NCBI RefSeq assembly: GCF_900119845.1
Contig: NZ_FPKU01000003.1
Location: 675,990 to 739,989, forward strand
Source: Devosia enhydra
GTDB lineage: Bacteria > Pseudomonadota > Alphaproteobacteria > Rhizobiales > Devosiaceae
Direction: 5' to 3'
Length of the DNA: 64,000 bases
Made by a program: the position numbers and the translations under genes. The number at the start of each line of letters is the position of its first letter. The first letter of the stretch is position 1. Positions 16,788 through 25,454 of the stretch are shown here, piece by piece. The notes beneath the pieces were generated by a model. That model worked only from the letters and a program-made list of their open reading frames with translations. It was not told the DNA's origin and ran no database searches.

Positions 16788-17686
16788 CCCTGCCGATGCG
16801 GCTCAGGCACTGGGTCCGTACCAGGCTGGTGCCGGCGCTGCCCGATCCGCTCTATGATTTCGTGCTGCTGAGCCATGCACGGCTGAGCCATGGCATGGGC
16901 CCGCGCTGGCCGAACCTCTCCAACCCGCAGCGGATGAGCGACAAGATCATCGCCCTCAAGCGCTTTTACCGCGCCCCGGATGCCAGCATCCTCGCCGACA
17001 AGCTGGCGGTGCGGGAGGTGGTAAAAGAGCGGGTGGGCGCCCATGCGCTGGTGCCCCTGCTGGCCTCTGCCGACCGGCCCGAGGCGATCGATCTCGATGC
17101 CCTGCCCGAGCGCTTCGTGGTCAAGCCCAACCACGCCTCTGGCCTTATCCTCTTTTGCGACAAGAGCCGCCTCGACTGGCCGGCGGCGATGGCGACGATG
17201 CGCGGCTGGCTCGCCACCGATTACGGCGTCTATGCGCGCGAGTACCAGTATTCCGGCATTACGCCGCGGCTGCTCGTCGAAGCCGATCTCGGCGTCATCT
17301 ATGGACGCGTGCCCCAGGTGCACATGATCTACTGCTTTGCCGGCATGGCGCGGTATTTCTGGATGGACGACGAACGCCCATCAGGCCGGCGGCGCAGCCT
17401 TATGGACCGCAACTGGCAGCGCCAGCCCTATACCATGCGCTACCCCATGCCCGAGGCGCTTCCGCCCCGGCCGGAACGGCTGGAGGCCATGTTCGAGATG
17501 GCCGACCGCATGGCGGCCGGACAGCTCTTTGCCCGCGTCGATGTCTATGACGCGCCCGACCGGGTGCTCTTCAACGAGATCACCTTCCACCACAATGGCG
17601 GTTACCTGCCGTTCCTGCCGGACTGGGGCGATCTCGCCATGGGGCGGGAACTCCACCTCCCGCCGCTGGGGCCCGGCGCCCGCTGA
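16784..17686 (+). CDS. TupA-like ATP-grasp protein, copy 2
   Basis: 300 residues, a clear paralogue of the preceding gene: LSNPQRMSDKIIALKRFYR, LPERFVVKPNHASGLI, ARVDVYDAPDRVLFNEITFH and the Asn-Gly-Gly turn all align. It probably arose by tandem duplication followed by divergence, and its start overlaps the upstream stop (ATGA), so both are made together. The differences cluster in the middle region (YQYSGITPRLLVEADLG versus YQYATPRRVLLVQPDLK), suggesting different acceptors. Convergent with the DUF2793 gene, with no gap. Confidence 0.85.
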   Translation: MTLPMRLRHWVRTRLVPALPDPLYDFVLLSHARLSHGMGPRWPNLSNPQRMSDKIIALKRFYRAPDASILADKLAVREVVKERVGAHALVPLLASADRPEAIDLDALPERFVVKPNHASGLILFCDKSRLDWPAAMATMRGWLATDYGVYAREYQYSGITPRLLVEADLGVIYGRVPQVHMIYCFAGMARYFWMDDERPSGRRRSLMDRNWQRQPYTMRYPMPEALPPRPERLEAMFEMADRMAAGQLFARVDVYDAPDRVLFNEITFHHNGGYLPFLPDWGDLAMGRELHLPPLGPGAR

Positions 17687-19150
17687 TCAGCTGTATTGTC
17701 CGCCGGTGAGCGCCGAGGCGGCAACCGAGCCCGGGAAATAGCTCGTGCCGCCGGTGCCCGAGATCACCCCGTTCTGGGTGACGGTGGCGCGATTGCCGGT
17801 GACCGTGAAGCCTCCCAGGGTAAACGTATTGAGCGCCACCTGAAGGAAGCCGGCCTGGCAGAAGGCAAAGGCGCCCGTCATGGTGAGATTGGCGGTGATG
17901 GTGAAAGTGGTCGAAAACATCTCGACATAGCCATAGGCCTGGATCAGCAGGAAGCCGCCGCCGAGGCTCGAGATGGCATTGTTGCTGCCGGCAAAGGAAA
18001 TGCGCCCGAACTGGCCGCAGAAGACGCGGTAATTGCTCGTCCCCGCATACTCGTTGCTGCGCAGTGTCAGGCTGGTGCGGGTTAGGCAGCGCACATCCTG
18101 GCTGCCGGTCGAGCGCAGGCGAAAGCCGGCCACACTGAAGCTGCCGCCCACCGCGCTTGTCGATACGGGCAGACCCGCCACCTCGATCGTCACATTGGCG
18201 GGCGTCGTCTCGTCGCCGACAAAGCTGACGCTGCCCGAACCCAGATAGCTCTTGAGCACGAGGCCGGCGGTGTAGGTGCCGGCACCGACACTGACGGTGA
18301 GGCTATGGACGTCGCAATCGAGCCCGGCGATGACATCCATGGCCTTTTGCAGGGTGGCGAAGGCGCCTCCTGCGGTGTTGCTGAGCCCGTCATTGGCATT
18401 CGAGCCATCGGCGCGCACATAATAGGTGCGGTTGGCCGTGAGCCGCTCGCGGATATGGCGGGCAGCCACCGCCTGATCGGGATCGGTTAGGGACAGCGCC
18501 GCGGGAAGGGTTACGCGGCCCGAACCCGCCGCCACCCGCAGCGCATCCACCCATGCGGCGCCGTCTGCCGAGACCTTGACCCGCCAGTCATTGTCGCCGG
18601 AAAGCCCGAATTCGGCCCGCCCGGAATAGCCGGTCTGGAAGAGGATGCTGGCCGTGTCGGCGGCGTGCGCCTTGTTGAGCTTGAGGCGATGATCGGTGCC
18701 GTCATGGTCGAAAAGGCTCGCCGGCGACTTCACCGAGAGACGGTTCATCTCGTCGGCCGTGGCGTTGATGCCCACGAGCGGCACGGGATTGACCCCGGCG
18801 CCGCCCGCCTCCGTCCAGTCTTCGCCGTCATGGACGATATCACGGGCTTCGGCGAGCACATGGGCGCGCCAGCCGGCCCGCGGCACGTAGAACACCCAGC
18901 CGCCGCCCTGTCGCACCGCCAGCCGGCCGGACTGGCCGGTCCATCCTCCGGTCGCTCCTGGCCCCACGATATGGCGGTCGCCCTCTTCAGGGGCCGAAGG
19001 CGGCACCGTGCGATCGCGGTCGCTGACGGCCAGGTGCACCAGCGCGTCGAGCCGTTGCAGCGCTTCGTTGTGGGTGATGTGCTTGAGGCTCTGGGCGGCC
19101 ATGATGAAAGGCAGGCCGAGGCGAAGGGTCTGGTCGGCGGGGCTATCCAT
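17687..19150 (-). CDS. DUF2793 domain protein with C-terminal tail-fibre/beta-helix-like region
   Basis: 487 residues. The N-terminal ~110 residues are a DUF2793 domain (LRLGLPFIMAAQSLKHITHN, GWVFYVPRAGWRAHVLAEAR). The middle resembles phage tail proteins (LTANRTYYVRADGSNANDG, then GGAFATLQKAMDVIAGLDCD) and the C-terminal ~200 residues are Ser/Thr/Gly-rich repeats like a right-handed beta-helix. DUF2793 proteins are common in gene transfer agent or prophage tail loci of alphaproteobacteria, but no capsid, portal or terminase gene is near, so this is an isolated tail-like gene. No signal peptide. Ends 1 bp from the converging ATP-grasp gene. Confidence 0.8.
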   Translation of the reverse strand: MDSPADQTLRLGLPFIMAAQSLKHITHNEALQRLDALVHLAVSDRDRTVPPSAPEEGDRHIVGPGATGGWTGQSGRLAVRQGGGWVFYVPRAGWRAHVLAEARDIVHDGEDWTEAGGAGVNPVPLVGINATADEMNRLSVKSPASLFDHDGTDHRLKLNKAHAADTASILFQTGYSGRAEFGLSGDNDWRVKVSADGAAWVDALRVAAGSGRVTLPAALSLTDPDQAVAARHIRERLTANRTYYVRADGSNANDGLSNTAGGAFATLQKAMDVIAGLDCDVHSLTVSVGAGTYTAGLVLKSYLGSGSVSFVGDETTPANVTIEVAGLPVSTSAVGGSFSVAGFRLRSTGSQDVRCLTRTSLTLRSNEYAGTSNYRVFCGQFGRISFAGSNNAISSLGGGFLLIQAYGYVEMFSTTFTITANLTMTGAFAFCQAGFLQVALNTFTLGGFTVTGNRATVTQNGVISGTGGTSYFPGSVAASALTGGQYS

Positions 19151-19388
19151 GAGGGTCCTGCGTCCTTGCGGGCAAAAAAGGTCGCCGCAAGTCTAGGGCT
19201 GCGATCGGCAGGGGGGGCAAAGCCTGCAGGCCCACGCCGGCGCTGGGCTTTCCCCGCCCGACCCCTTCTCCCCCTATCGACGCTCACCTTTCGAGGGTGT
19301 AGGGTCGAAAATCAGAAGTGCGAATGGTTTTCCAATTTCGTTCGCATTCGTGAAGAGCAGCAAGAACGCGACAAGAGCGAGGGGCGAG

Positions 19389-20135
19389 TTGAACCAGATC
19401 GATTTGAACGGCCAGGTGGCGGTGATCACCGGTGGCGCACAGGGCATCGGGTTTGCCATCGCCCGCCGGCTGGTGGCCTCGGGTGCCAAGGTCAGCCTCT
19501 GGGACATGAATGCCGGGCTGCTCGACAGCGCCGCGGCCGAACTGGGCGCGGCGGCGACCAGCGTCGTGGTCAACATCACCGATTATGCCGCTGTGGAAAA
19601 GGCCGTCGCCCAGACCGAGGCCGAAGCCGGCCCCGTCTCGATCCTCGTCCATTCGGCCGGCATCGCGGGCAAGAACGCGCCGCTCGACGACTATGAGCTC
19701 GAGGAATGGCGCAGGGTGATCGATATCGATCTCAATGGCTGCTTTTACGTCAACCGCGCCATCGTGCCGGGCATGAAGGCGCGCAATTACGGCCGCATCG
19801 TCAACATCGCCTCCATCGCCGGCAAGGAGGGCAACCCCAATGCCGCAGCCTATGCGGCGGCCAAGGGCGGCGTCATCGCCATGACCAAGGCGCTCGGCAA
19901 GGAGCTGGCGAAATACGACATCGCCGTCAACGCCATAACCCCGGCCACCGCCAAGACGCGCATCCTCGATGAGCTCAAGCCCGAATTCATCGACTACATG
20001 CTGAGCCGCATCCCGCGCGGGCGCTTCCTCGAGGTCGACGAAGCCGCCAACATGGTGTCCTGGCTGGTCTCGAAGGAAAACAGCTTCACCACCGCCTCGG
20101 TGTTCGACCTGTCGGGCGGCCGCGCGACGTATTGA
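19389..20135 (+). CDS. SDR family NAD(P)-dependent oxidoreductase
   Basis: 248 residues, classical short-chain dehydrogenase. Cofactor motif TGGAQGIGFAIARRL, HSAGIAGKN (NNAG equivalent), catalytic Ser in NIASIAGKEG and YAAAKGG (Tyr-x3-Lys), and a C-terminal DLSGGRATY. The TTG start at 19389 is chosen because GAGGGG lies 4 nt upstream and the protein then begins close to the Rossmann strand; a GTG at 19350 would add 13 residues with no ribosome site. The acid residue at the end of beta-2 (LWDMN) suggests NAD rather than NADP. Substrate unknown; 3-oxoacyl or sugar-derived alcohols are typical. Confidence 0.87.
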   Translation: MNQIDLNGQVAVITGGAQGIGFAIARRLVASGAKVSLWDMNAGLLDSAAAELGAAATSVVVNITDYAAVEKAVAQTEAEAGPVSILVHSAGIAGKNAPLDDYELEEWRRVIDIDLNGCFYVNRAIVPGMKARNYGRIVNIASIAGKEGNPNAAAYAAAKGGVIAMTKALGKELAKYDIAVNAITPATAKTRILDELKPEFIDYMLSRIPRGRFLEVDEAANMVSWLVSKENSFTTASVFDLSGGRATY

Positions 20136-20147
20136 GGGCCGGCCGCG

Positions 20148-20258
20148 CCCTCGTGGTTCGAGACGCGCCGTTGGCGCTCCTCACTATGAGGACGCTCTCC
20201 GGAACAATAACGGCCCTCATGCTGAGGAGCCCCGCAGGGGCGTCTCGAACCCCGAGGG
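20148..20258. repeat. Dispersed inverted repeat, family A
   Basis: 20148-20166 (CCCTCGTGGTTCGAGACGC) and 20240-20258 (GCGTCTCGAACCCCGAGGG) are complementary apart from one base. Inside are CCTCACTATGAGG and CCTCATGCTGAGG. It fills the gap between the converging SDR and transglutaminase genes and shares the CCTCNNNNTGAGG and TTCGAGAC/TTCGAGG modules with copies at 28667, 31585, 31709 and 59554. Confidence 0.75.
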
Positions 20259-20286
20259 CCGTTCTCGAAACTAGTCCTCTATCGCA

Positions 20287-21117
20287 TCAGCCCGAAAGGC
20301 TCACCGCATCGGTGGTCCAGGGGCGGGTTTCGTCGGCAGGGCCGGCCGGGGTGATCGAGACGCTGAGCGGGCCGGGCGTGATGGCGCCGAAAAAGGTGGA
20401 AAACGCCGTGTCGGCGGCGTCGCGGCCCACGCCGATCCGCACGAGCCCATCCACCGGGCTCAATCGCGTCGCATCAAAGACATACCAGCGATTGCCGAGC
20501 CAGGCTTCGAACACGGCATGGAAATCGGGCGGATCGAGCTGCCAGCCATAGGCCGAGACGAACCGGGCCGGAATGCCGAGCGCGCGGCAGAAGCTGATGG
20601 CGAGATGGGCGAAATCGCGGCATACCCCGGCCCGCTGCGCGAAGGTTTCCGCTGCCGTGGTGCCGGTATCGCTCGAGCCGCGCAGATAATCGACATGCTC
20701 GTAGATCCAGTTGCAGATGGCCGTCACCCGTTCATGCCCCTGCGGCAGCTGCCCGAACTGCCTTATGGCAAAGCGTGCCAGCTGGTCGGAGGGGCAGTAG
20801 CGGCTGGCAAAGAGATAGGGCAGAACCGCCAGCGGCAGCTGGCTCACCGGTACCTCGGGCACGTCGCCGGGCGACTCGTGGCTGGGCATGGTTTCGACTT
20901 CGGCGGTGTAGGTGATCCGGTAGCTGCCGGGGCCTAGGAGCAGGCGGCGATAGCGATTGCCGGTCTCTGCGACATGGTCTTCATGGGCGATGTCGGGATT
21001 GATCGAGAAGGCTTCCGAATGGATGGCCTGGCCTTCGCGCATCGCCTCGATGTTGAGAATGAGCGTCGATGGCCCGAAGGCCTGGTAATCAAGGCTTGAG
21101 GCGATGGCAAAGCGCAT
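20287..21117 (-). CDS. Transglutaminase-like cysteine protease family protein
   Basis: 276 residues. An N-terminal bacterial transglutaminase-associated beta domain (about 1-115) precedes the core, with the catalytic triad visible: RAGVCRDFAHLAISFCRA (Cys), DFHAVFEAWLG (His) and WYVFDATRLS (Asp). No signal peptide. Such proteins are thought to be cytoplasmic peptidases or amidases; many sit near alpha-E/circularly permuted ATP-grasp genes, which are absent here. ATG 21117 is preferred; a longer frame to 21417 would collide with the helicase gene on the other strand. Function unassigned. Confidence 0.87.
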   Translation of the reverse strand: MRFAIASSLDYQAFGPSTLILNIEAMREGQAIHSEAFSINPDIAHEDHVAETGNRYRRLLLGPGSYRITYTAEVETMPSHESPGDVPEVPVSQLPLAVLPYLFASRYCPSDQLARFAIRQFGQLPQGHERVTAICNWIYEHVDYLRGSSDTGTTAAETFAQRAGVCRDFAHLAISFCRALGIPARFVSAYGWQLDPPDFHAVFEAWLGNRWYVFDATRLSPVDGLVRIGVGRDAADTAFSTFFGAITPGPLSVSITPAGPADETRPWTTDAVSLSG

Positions 21118-21298
21118 GGAACGGCCCCCGGTGCGTGGAAGCGGCATGAACGCATGGCCCCGCAAAGCGTTCCGCTTTGCCTTCGGCCGACGAATCTGAT
21201 CCGTTCGCGTCCTGTTCACGGCATCACGGGCTTTGGCCCGCGCGGCTTTGCGCCCGTTTGCGCCATGGGGAGAACGAAAGCTTGGGAAGGGCCGGACC

Positions 21299-22402
21299 GT
21301 GACGCAATGGTCGCCGCAGCAGGAGGAAGCCCTCGCCAAGGTCTCCGCATGGCTCAAGGACAAGTCGGGCCCGCAGGTCTTCCGGCTGTTCGGTTGGGCC
21401 GGCACCGGCAAATCCACCCTCGCCCAGCATCTGGCGCAGGGGGTGAAGTCGGTGCGCTACGCCGCCTTTACCGGCAAGGCGGCGCTTGTGATGCGCAAGA
21501 ATGGCTGCAAGGGCGCCTCCACCATCCATTCGCTGATCTATTCGTTGGTATCGGACAAGGAGGGCGAGCCCAAATTCGCCCTCGACCCCGAAAGCGATGC
21601 GATCATGGCCGACCTCATTGTGGTGGACGAGGTCTCGATGGTCGATGAGGCGCTGGGGCGCGATCTTCTTTCCTTTGGCACAAAGGTGCTGGTGCTGGGC
21701 GATCCGTTCCAGCTGCCGCCGGTCCAGGGCGCGGGCTTCTTCACCGCCCAGGAGCCCGACATGATGCTGACCGAAATCCACCGCCAGGCGCAGGACAACC
21801 CCATCATCCGGCTCTCGATGGATATCCGCGAGGGTGGCGACCTCGATTATGGCCGCTATGGCGAAAGCCAGGTGATCGCGCGCGATCAGGTGGACCGCGA
21901 GGAGGTGCTGACCGCCGACCAGGTGCTGGTGGGGCGCAACAAGACCCGCCTGCACTACAATGACCGGCTGCGCGAATTGAAAGGCCTGCCGAGACACGAG
22001 CCGGTGGCAGGCGACCGGCTGGTCTGCCTCAGGAACAACCCGCAGAAGAAGCTGCTGAACGGCCAGATCTGGACCGTGGCCGAGGCCAAGAAGCGCGGGC
22101 CGCTGCGCTACCAGCTGGTGCTCGACCCCGACGAGCCGGGGCTCGGCAAAGGCAAGGGACAGGCCAAGGTCACCACCCATGCCGCCTTCTTTTCAGGCGA
22201 GGAGGAGACGCTCTCCTGGCCCGAACGCCGCCAGTTCGACGAATTCACCTTCGGCTACTGCCTCACCGTGCACAAGGCGCAGGGCAGCCAGTGGGACAAG
22301 GTGTATCTGTTCGACGAAAGCTATGTGTTCCGCGAGGATCGCAGCCGCTGGCTCTACACCGCCGTCACCCGCGCCAGCGAGGCCATCACCATCGTGCGGT
22401 AA
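21299..22402 (+). CDS. SF1B DNA helicase, RecD2/Dda-like
   Basis: 367 residues. Walker A GWAGTGKSTLA (near residue 32), Walker B LIVVDEVSMVDE, motif III VLGDPFQLPPVQG, then a UvrD_C_2 domain with FGYCLTVHKAQGSQWDKVYL and the motif VI stretch WLYTAVTRAS. This is the compact Dda/RecD-like 5'-3' helicase plan, lacking the N-terminal domains of RecD2. GTG 21299 is chosen for GGAAGGG seven bases upstream. No nuclease genes adjoin. Role in repair or replication restart is inferred from the family only. Confidence 0.88.
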   Translation: MTQWSPQQEEALAKVSAWLKDKSGPQVFRLFGWAGTGKSTLAQHLAQGVKSVRYAAFTGKAALVMRKNGCKGASTIHSLIYSLVSDKEGEPKFALDPESDAIMADLIVVDEVSMVDEALGRDLLSFGTKVLVLGDPFQLPPVQGAGFFTAQEPDMMLTEIHRQAQDNPIIRLSMDIREGGDLDYGRYGESQVIARDQVDREEVLTADQVLVGRNKTRLHYNDRLRELKGLPRHEPVAGDRLVCLRNNPQKKLLNGQIWTVAEAKKRGPLRYQLVLDPDEPGLGKGKGQAKVTTHAAFFSGEEETLSWPERRQFDEFTFGYCLTVHKAQGSQWDKVYLFDESYVFREDRSRWLYTAVTRASEAITIVR

Positions 22403-22611
22403 GGGGGAAGCGGGCTGAAACCCCACGCGGCATGGGCAAATCCGCGGGCCTTCGACCAGATGCTCCAGCCGCCGGCGCCTGCGACATGCGCTGTCCGCAC
22501 GAGGCCTCCGCCCTTCGTCGGCTTGCAATTGCCTCGCGAGCCTATATGTGACCCTGCGACACGGTTACGCGGGGGCAAAAGGCCTTCGCCCGAACCCCGG
22601 GAGATCTGCCC

Positions 22612-23460
22612 ATGTCCGCACGGCCCGAGACGCGACGGCTCACCACACGCGACATCGGCGCGATGCGGCGGCGCGGCGAGGCGGTGGCGATGCTGACCGC
22701 CTATGACCATGTGATGGCCGGGCTGGTCGATGCCGCCGGGGTCGAGATCGTGCTGGTGGGCGACAGCCTCGGCAATGTGGTGCTCGGGCACGAAACGACC
22801 GTGCCGGTCACGCTCGACGACATGATCCGCCATGGCGCGGCGGTGGTGCGCGGCACGAGCCGAGCCATGGTGGTGGTCGACCTGCCCTTCGGCACGGCCA
22901 CCGACCCCGATACGGCGCTCCGCGCCGGCATTCGCGTGATGCAGGAGAGCCTCTGCCAGGGGGTCAAGATCGAGGGCGGCGCAAGCGTTGCCCCTATCGT
23001 CCGGCGTCTGACCGAGCAGGGCATACCGGTGGTGGGCCATATTGGCCTCACCCCGCAGGCCGTGCACCAGCTGGGCGGGTATTATCGCCACGGCAAGACC
23101 GCGCCGGCGGCGCAGGCGCTCATTGATGCAGCGCTGGCGCTCCAGGATGCCGGGGCCTTCGCGCTGGTGCTCGAAATGGTGGTGCCCGAGGTGGCCGCCG
23201 AAATCACCGGGCTGCTCGACATCCCCACCATCGGCATCGGCTCGGGCGAGGGCTGCGCCGGGCAGGTGCTGGTGGTCAACGACCTTCTGGGGCTCAACAC
23301 CAGCCCGGCGCCGAGCTTTGCCCGCCCGCGCGCCAATCTCGCCGAGATCATCGACAAGGCGGTGCGCGCTTATGTGGGCGAGGTGAAGGCCACCCGCTTT
23401 GCCGCGACCCCCGCGCCCGAAGCGGCGCGCAAGGGACGAAAGGGCCCCGCCCTTGTCTGA
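22612..23460 (+). CDS. panB: 3-methyl-2-oxobutanoate hydroxymethyltransferase
   Basis: 282 residues. It makes ketopantoate from 2-ketoisovalerate and methylene-tetrahydrofolate, the first committed step to pantothenate. Family motifs: MLTAYDHVMAGLVD, VLVGDSLGNVVLGH (Mg ligand Asp), DLPFG, VKIEGG, VVGHIGLTPQ and IPTIGIGSG. GGGAG lies about 8 nt before the ATG. First gene of the panB-coaX-coaBC-panC operon; its stop lies inside the coaX start region (8-nt overlap). Confidence 0.96.
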   Translation: MSARPETRRLTTRDIGAMRRRGEAVAMLTAYDHVMAGLVDAAGVEIVLVGDSLGNVVLGHETTVPVTLDDMIRHGAAVVRGTSRAMVVVDLPFGTATDPDTALRAGIRVMQESLCQGVKIEGGASVAPIVRRLTEQGIPVVGHIGLTPQAVHQLGGYYRHGKTAPAAQALIDAALALQDAGAFALVLEMVVPEVAAEITGLLDIPTIGIGSGEGCAGQVLVVNDLLGLNTSPAPSFARPRANLAEIIDKAVRAYVGEVKATRFAATPAPEAARKGRKGPALV

Positions 23461-24253
23461 GGCGAGCGGGGCGCAGGGGCGCTGGCTTCTGCTCGATATC
23501 GGCAATACCCACACGGTTGCCGGCCTCTACCGCGCCGATGGCCGGCAGGAGGCCGAGACTCGCTTTCGCACCGACGCTGCCGCAACGGCCGACGAATATC
23601 GCGTGCTGCTGCGGCAGCTGTTTTACGACCGGATCGGGGCCGACCTCTGGCAGGTGGCGAGCCGCGCCATCGTTTCCACCGTGGTGCCGGCGCTTGAAGC
23701 GGTGGTGGAACGGGCCTGCAAGGAGGCGCCGCGCCGGGTAGAGTTCCTCTCGATCACCGCAAAGCTCGCGCGGGAATTCGAGTTGGCGATCCCGATCCCC
23801 GATAGCCTCGGGGCGGACCGGCTGGCCAATGTGGCCGGGGCCCTGTCGCTCGTGGACCCGCCGCTCATGATCGTCGATGCCGGGACGGCGACGACCTTCT
23901 GCCTCATCGACGAGGGCCGCCGCTATATCGGTGGGGCCATCGTGCCGGGGCTCGAAACCAGCTGGCGGGCCCTACAGGCGCGGGCGGCCCGGCTGTTTTC
24001 GGTCGAGCTCGTGCGGCCCGAAACGACTGTGGGCAACACCACGGAAACCCAGATCCGCTCGGGCGTGCTGCAGGGCTATGAGGCGATGATCGAGGGCATG
24101 GCCGACCGGCTGATCCGCGATTCCGGGCTTTCGGGCGCAACGCTCATCGCCACGGGCGGCTGCACGCGCCTCATTCGGCTCTCGGAGCGGTTCAGGCTCG
24201 AACCCGACCTGACGCTCACCGGCCTCTACCAATATGGGCGCGCCAATGGCTAA
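23453..24253 (+). CDS. coaX: Type III pantothenate kinase
   Basis: 266 residues. It phosphorylates pantothenate, first step of CoA synthesis. ASKHA-fold motifs: LLLDIGNTHTVAGLY (phosphate 1 loop), GADRLANVAGAL, IVDAGTATTFCLID (DxGTATT), GGAIVPGLETSWRAL and IATGGC. Type III enzymes typically need a monovalent cation and are not inhibited by CoA. TTG 23453 is chosen: AAAGGG at 23439-23444 is 8 nt upstream and the length is then normal; a frame open from 23399 adds 18 residues of panB shadow. Its end overlaps coaBC by 8 nt. Confidence 0.94.
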   Translation: MSEASGAQGRWLLLDIGNTHTVAGLYRADGRQEAETRFRTDAAATADEYRVLLRQLFYDRIGADLWQVASRAIVSTVVPALEAVVERACKEAPRRVEFLSITAKLAREFELAIPIPDSLGADRLANVAGALSLVDPPLMIVDAGTATTFCLIDEGRRYIGGAIVPGLETSWRALQARAARLFSVELVRPETTVGNTTETQIRSGVLQGYEAMIEGMADRLIRDSGLSGATLIATGGCTRLIRLSERFRLEPDLTLTGLYQYGRANG

Positions 24254-25454
24254 CATCCTCATCGCGATCTCGGGCTCGATCTCGGCCTTCAAGATCGCCG
24301 ATCTCGTCTCGGAACTGGGCAAGGCCGGCCACCAGACCCAGTGCCTTTTGACCCGCTCGGCATGTGAATTCGTCTCTCCGCTGGTGCTCGAAACCCTGAG
24401 CGGGCGGCCGGCGCTCTCTGCGTTGTTCGGGCCCTCGGTCTCGGGCACCGAGCACATCACGCTGGCGCGCTGGGCCGACGTGTTCGTCGTGGCACCCGCT
24501 TCGGCCGATTTTCTCGCCAAGCTTGCGCTCGGGCTGGCCGACGACCTCCCCTCGACGGTGGCGCTCGCCACATCCGCCCCGATGCTCGTCGCCCCCGCGA
24601 TGAACACGCTGATGTGGGAAAAGCCGGTGGTGCAGGGCCATCTCGAGACCCTGCTCGGGCGCGGCGCGCGGATCGTCGAGCCGGCTTCGGGGGTTCTGGC
24701 CTGTGGCGAGGTGGGCGTGGGCAAGCTCGCGCCGGTCGCCGAGATCATGGCGGCGATTGCGGCGGCGCTCACCCCGCCGGCCCAGCCGCTTGCGGGCAAG
24801 ACCATCCTCATCACCGCCGGGCCGACGACGACCCCGATCGATGCGGTGCGCTACATCACCAATGGCTCGACCGGGCGGATGGGCGCGGCCATGGCCGAAG
24901 CGGCTCTGGCGCGCGGCGCCAGCGTGCGGCACGTTCTGGGCATCGACAAGGGCGTGGTGCGACCGGTGGCGCCGAGGGGCGCCGAAATCCGTCTGGTGAT
25001 CGAAGAGGTGCGGACGGCCGAGGACATGGCCGCCACCGCCCTGCGCCACCTGCCCCATTGCGACGGGGTGATCGCCTCGGCGGCAGTGATGGACTATCGC
25101 GTCGAAAGCCCGGCTCCGGGTAAGCTCAAGCGCGCCGAGGCGGCGGTGAGCCTCGCCATGGCGCCCTCGGTCGATGTGCTGGCGAGCCTCAGACAGGCTG
25201 CGACCGGCCAGTGGTTCCTCGGCTTTGCCGCCGAAACCGACGATGTCGAGGCCCATGGCCGGGGCAAGCTTGCGCGCAAGGGGCTCGATTTTCTCTTCGC
25301 CAACCCCGTGGCGCGGCTGGGCGAAAGCAGCGCGACCGGCTTTGCCGTGCCCACCAATGGCGGGGTGCTGCTGTTTGCCGACGGGCGCAGCCTGCCCCTG
25401 CCGATCATGGACAAGAGCGCCCTGGCCGGCGCCATTCTGGATGCGATCTCATGA
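24246..25454 (+). CDS. coaBC: Bifunctional phosphopantothenoylcysteine decarboxylase / phosphopantothenate-cysteine ligase
   Basis: 402 residues. The N-terminal CoaC flavoprotein half (to about 185) shows NILIAISGSISAFK, the active-site His in HITLARWADVFVVAPAS, the substrate-binding PAMNTLMW and the catalytic Cys in GVLACGEVG. The C-terminal CoaB half shows TAGPTTTPIDAVRYITN, GRMGAAMAEAA and VIASAAVMDYR (SDF-loop region). Together they convert phosphopantothenate to 4'-phosphopantetheine. ATG 24246 starts at the first strand and overlaps the coaX stop; the stop overlaps panC (ATGA). Confidence 0.95.
   Translation: MANILIAISGSISAFKIADLVSELGKAGHQTQCLLTRSACEFVSPLVLETLSGRPALSALFGPSVSGTEHITLARWADVFVVAPASADFLAKLALGLADDLPSTVALATSAPMLVAPAMNTLMWEKPVVQGHLETLLGRGARIVEPASGVLACGEVGVGKLAPVAEIMAAIAAALTPPAQPLAGKTILITAGPTTTPIDAVRYITNGSTGRMGAAMAEAALARGASVRHVLGIDKGVVRPVAPRGAEIRLVIEEVRTAEDMAATALRHLPHCDGVIASAAVMDYRVESPAPGKLKRAEAAVSLAMAPSVDVLASLRQAATGQWFLGFAAETDDVEAHGRGKLARKGLDFLFANPVARLGESSATGFAVPTNGGVLLFADGRSLPLPIMDKSALAGAILDAIS

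Noticed and set aside
21118-21417. Upstream extension of the transglutaminase gene to 21417
   Set aside because: It would overlap the helicase start on the other strand, and the added residues are Arg/Ala-rich without domain match; MRFAIASSLDYQ at 21117 is a normal start.
22403-22611. Possible riboswitch or leader in the 209-bp gap before panB
   Set aside because: No recognisable conserved riboswitch core or convincing hairpin series; TTGCAA and TATATG are too closely spaced for a standard promoter.
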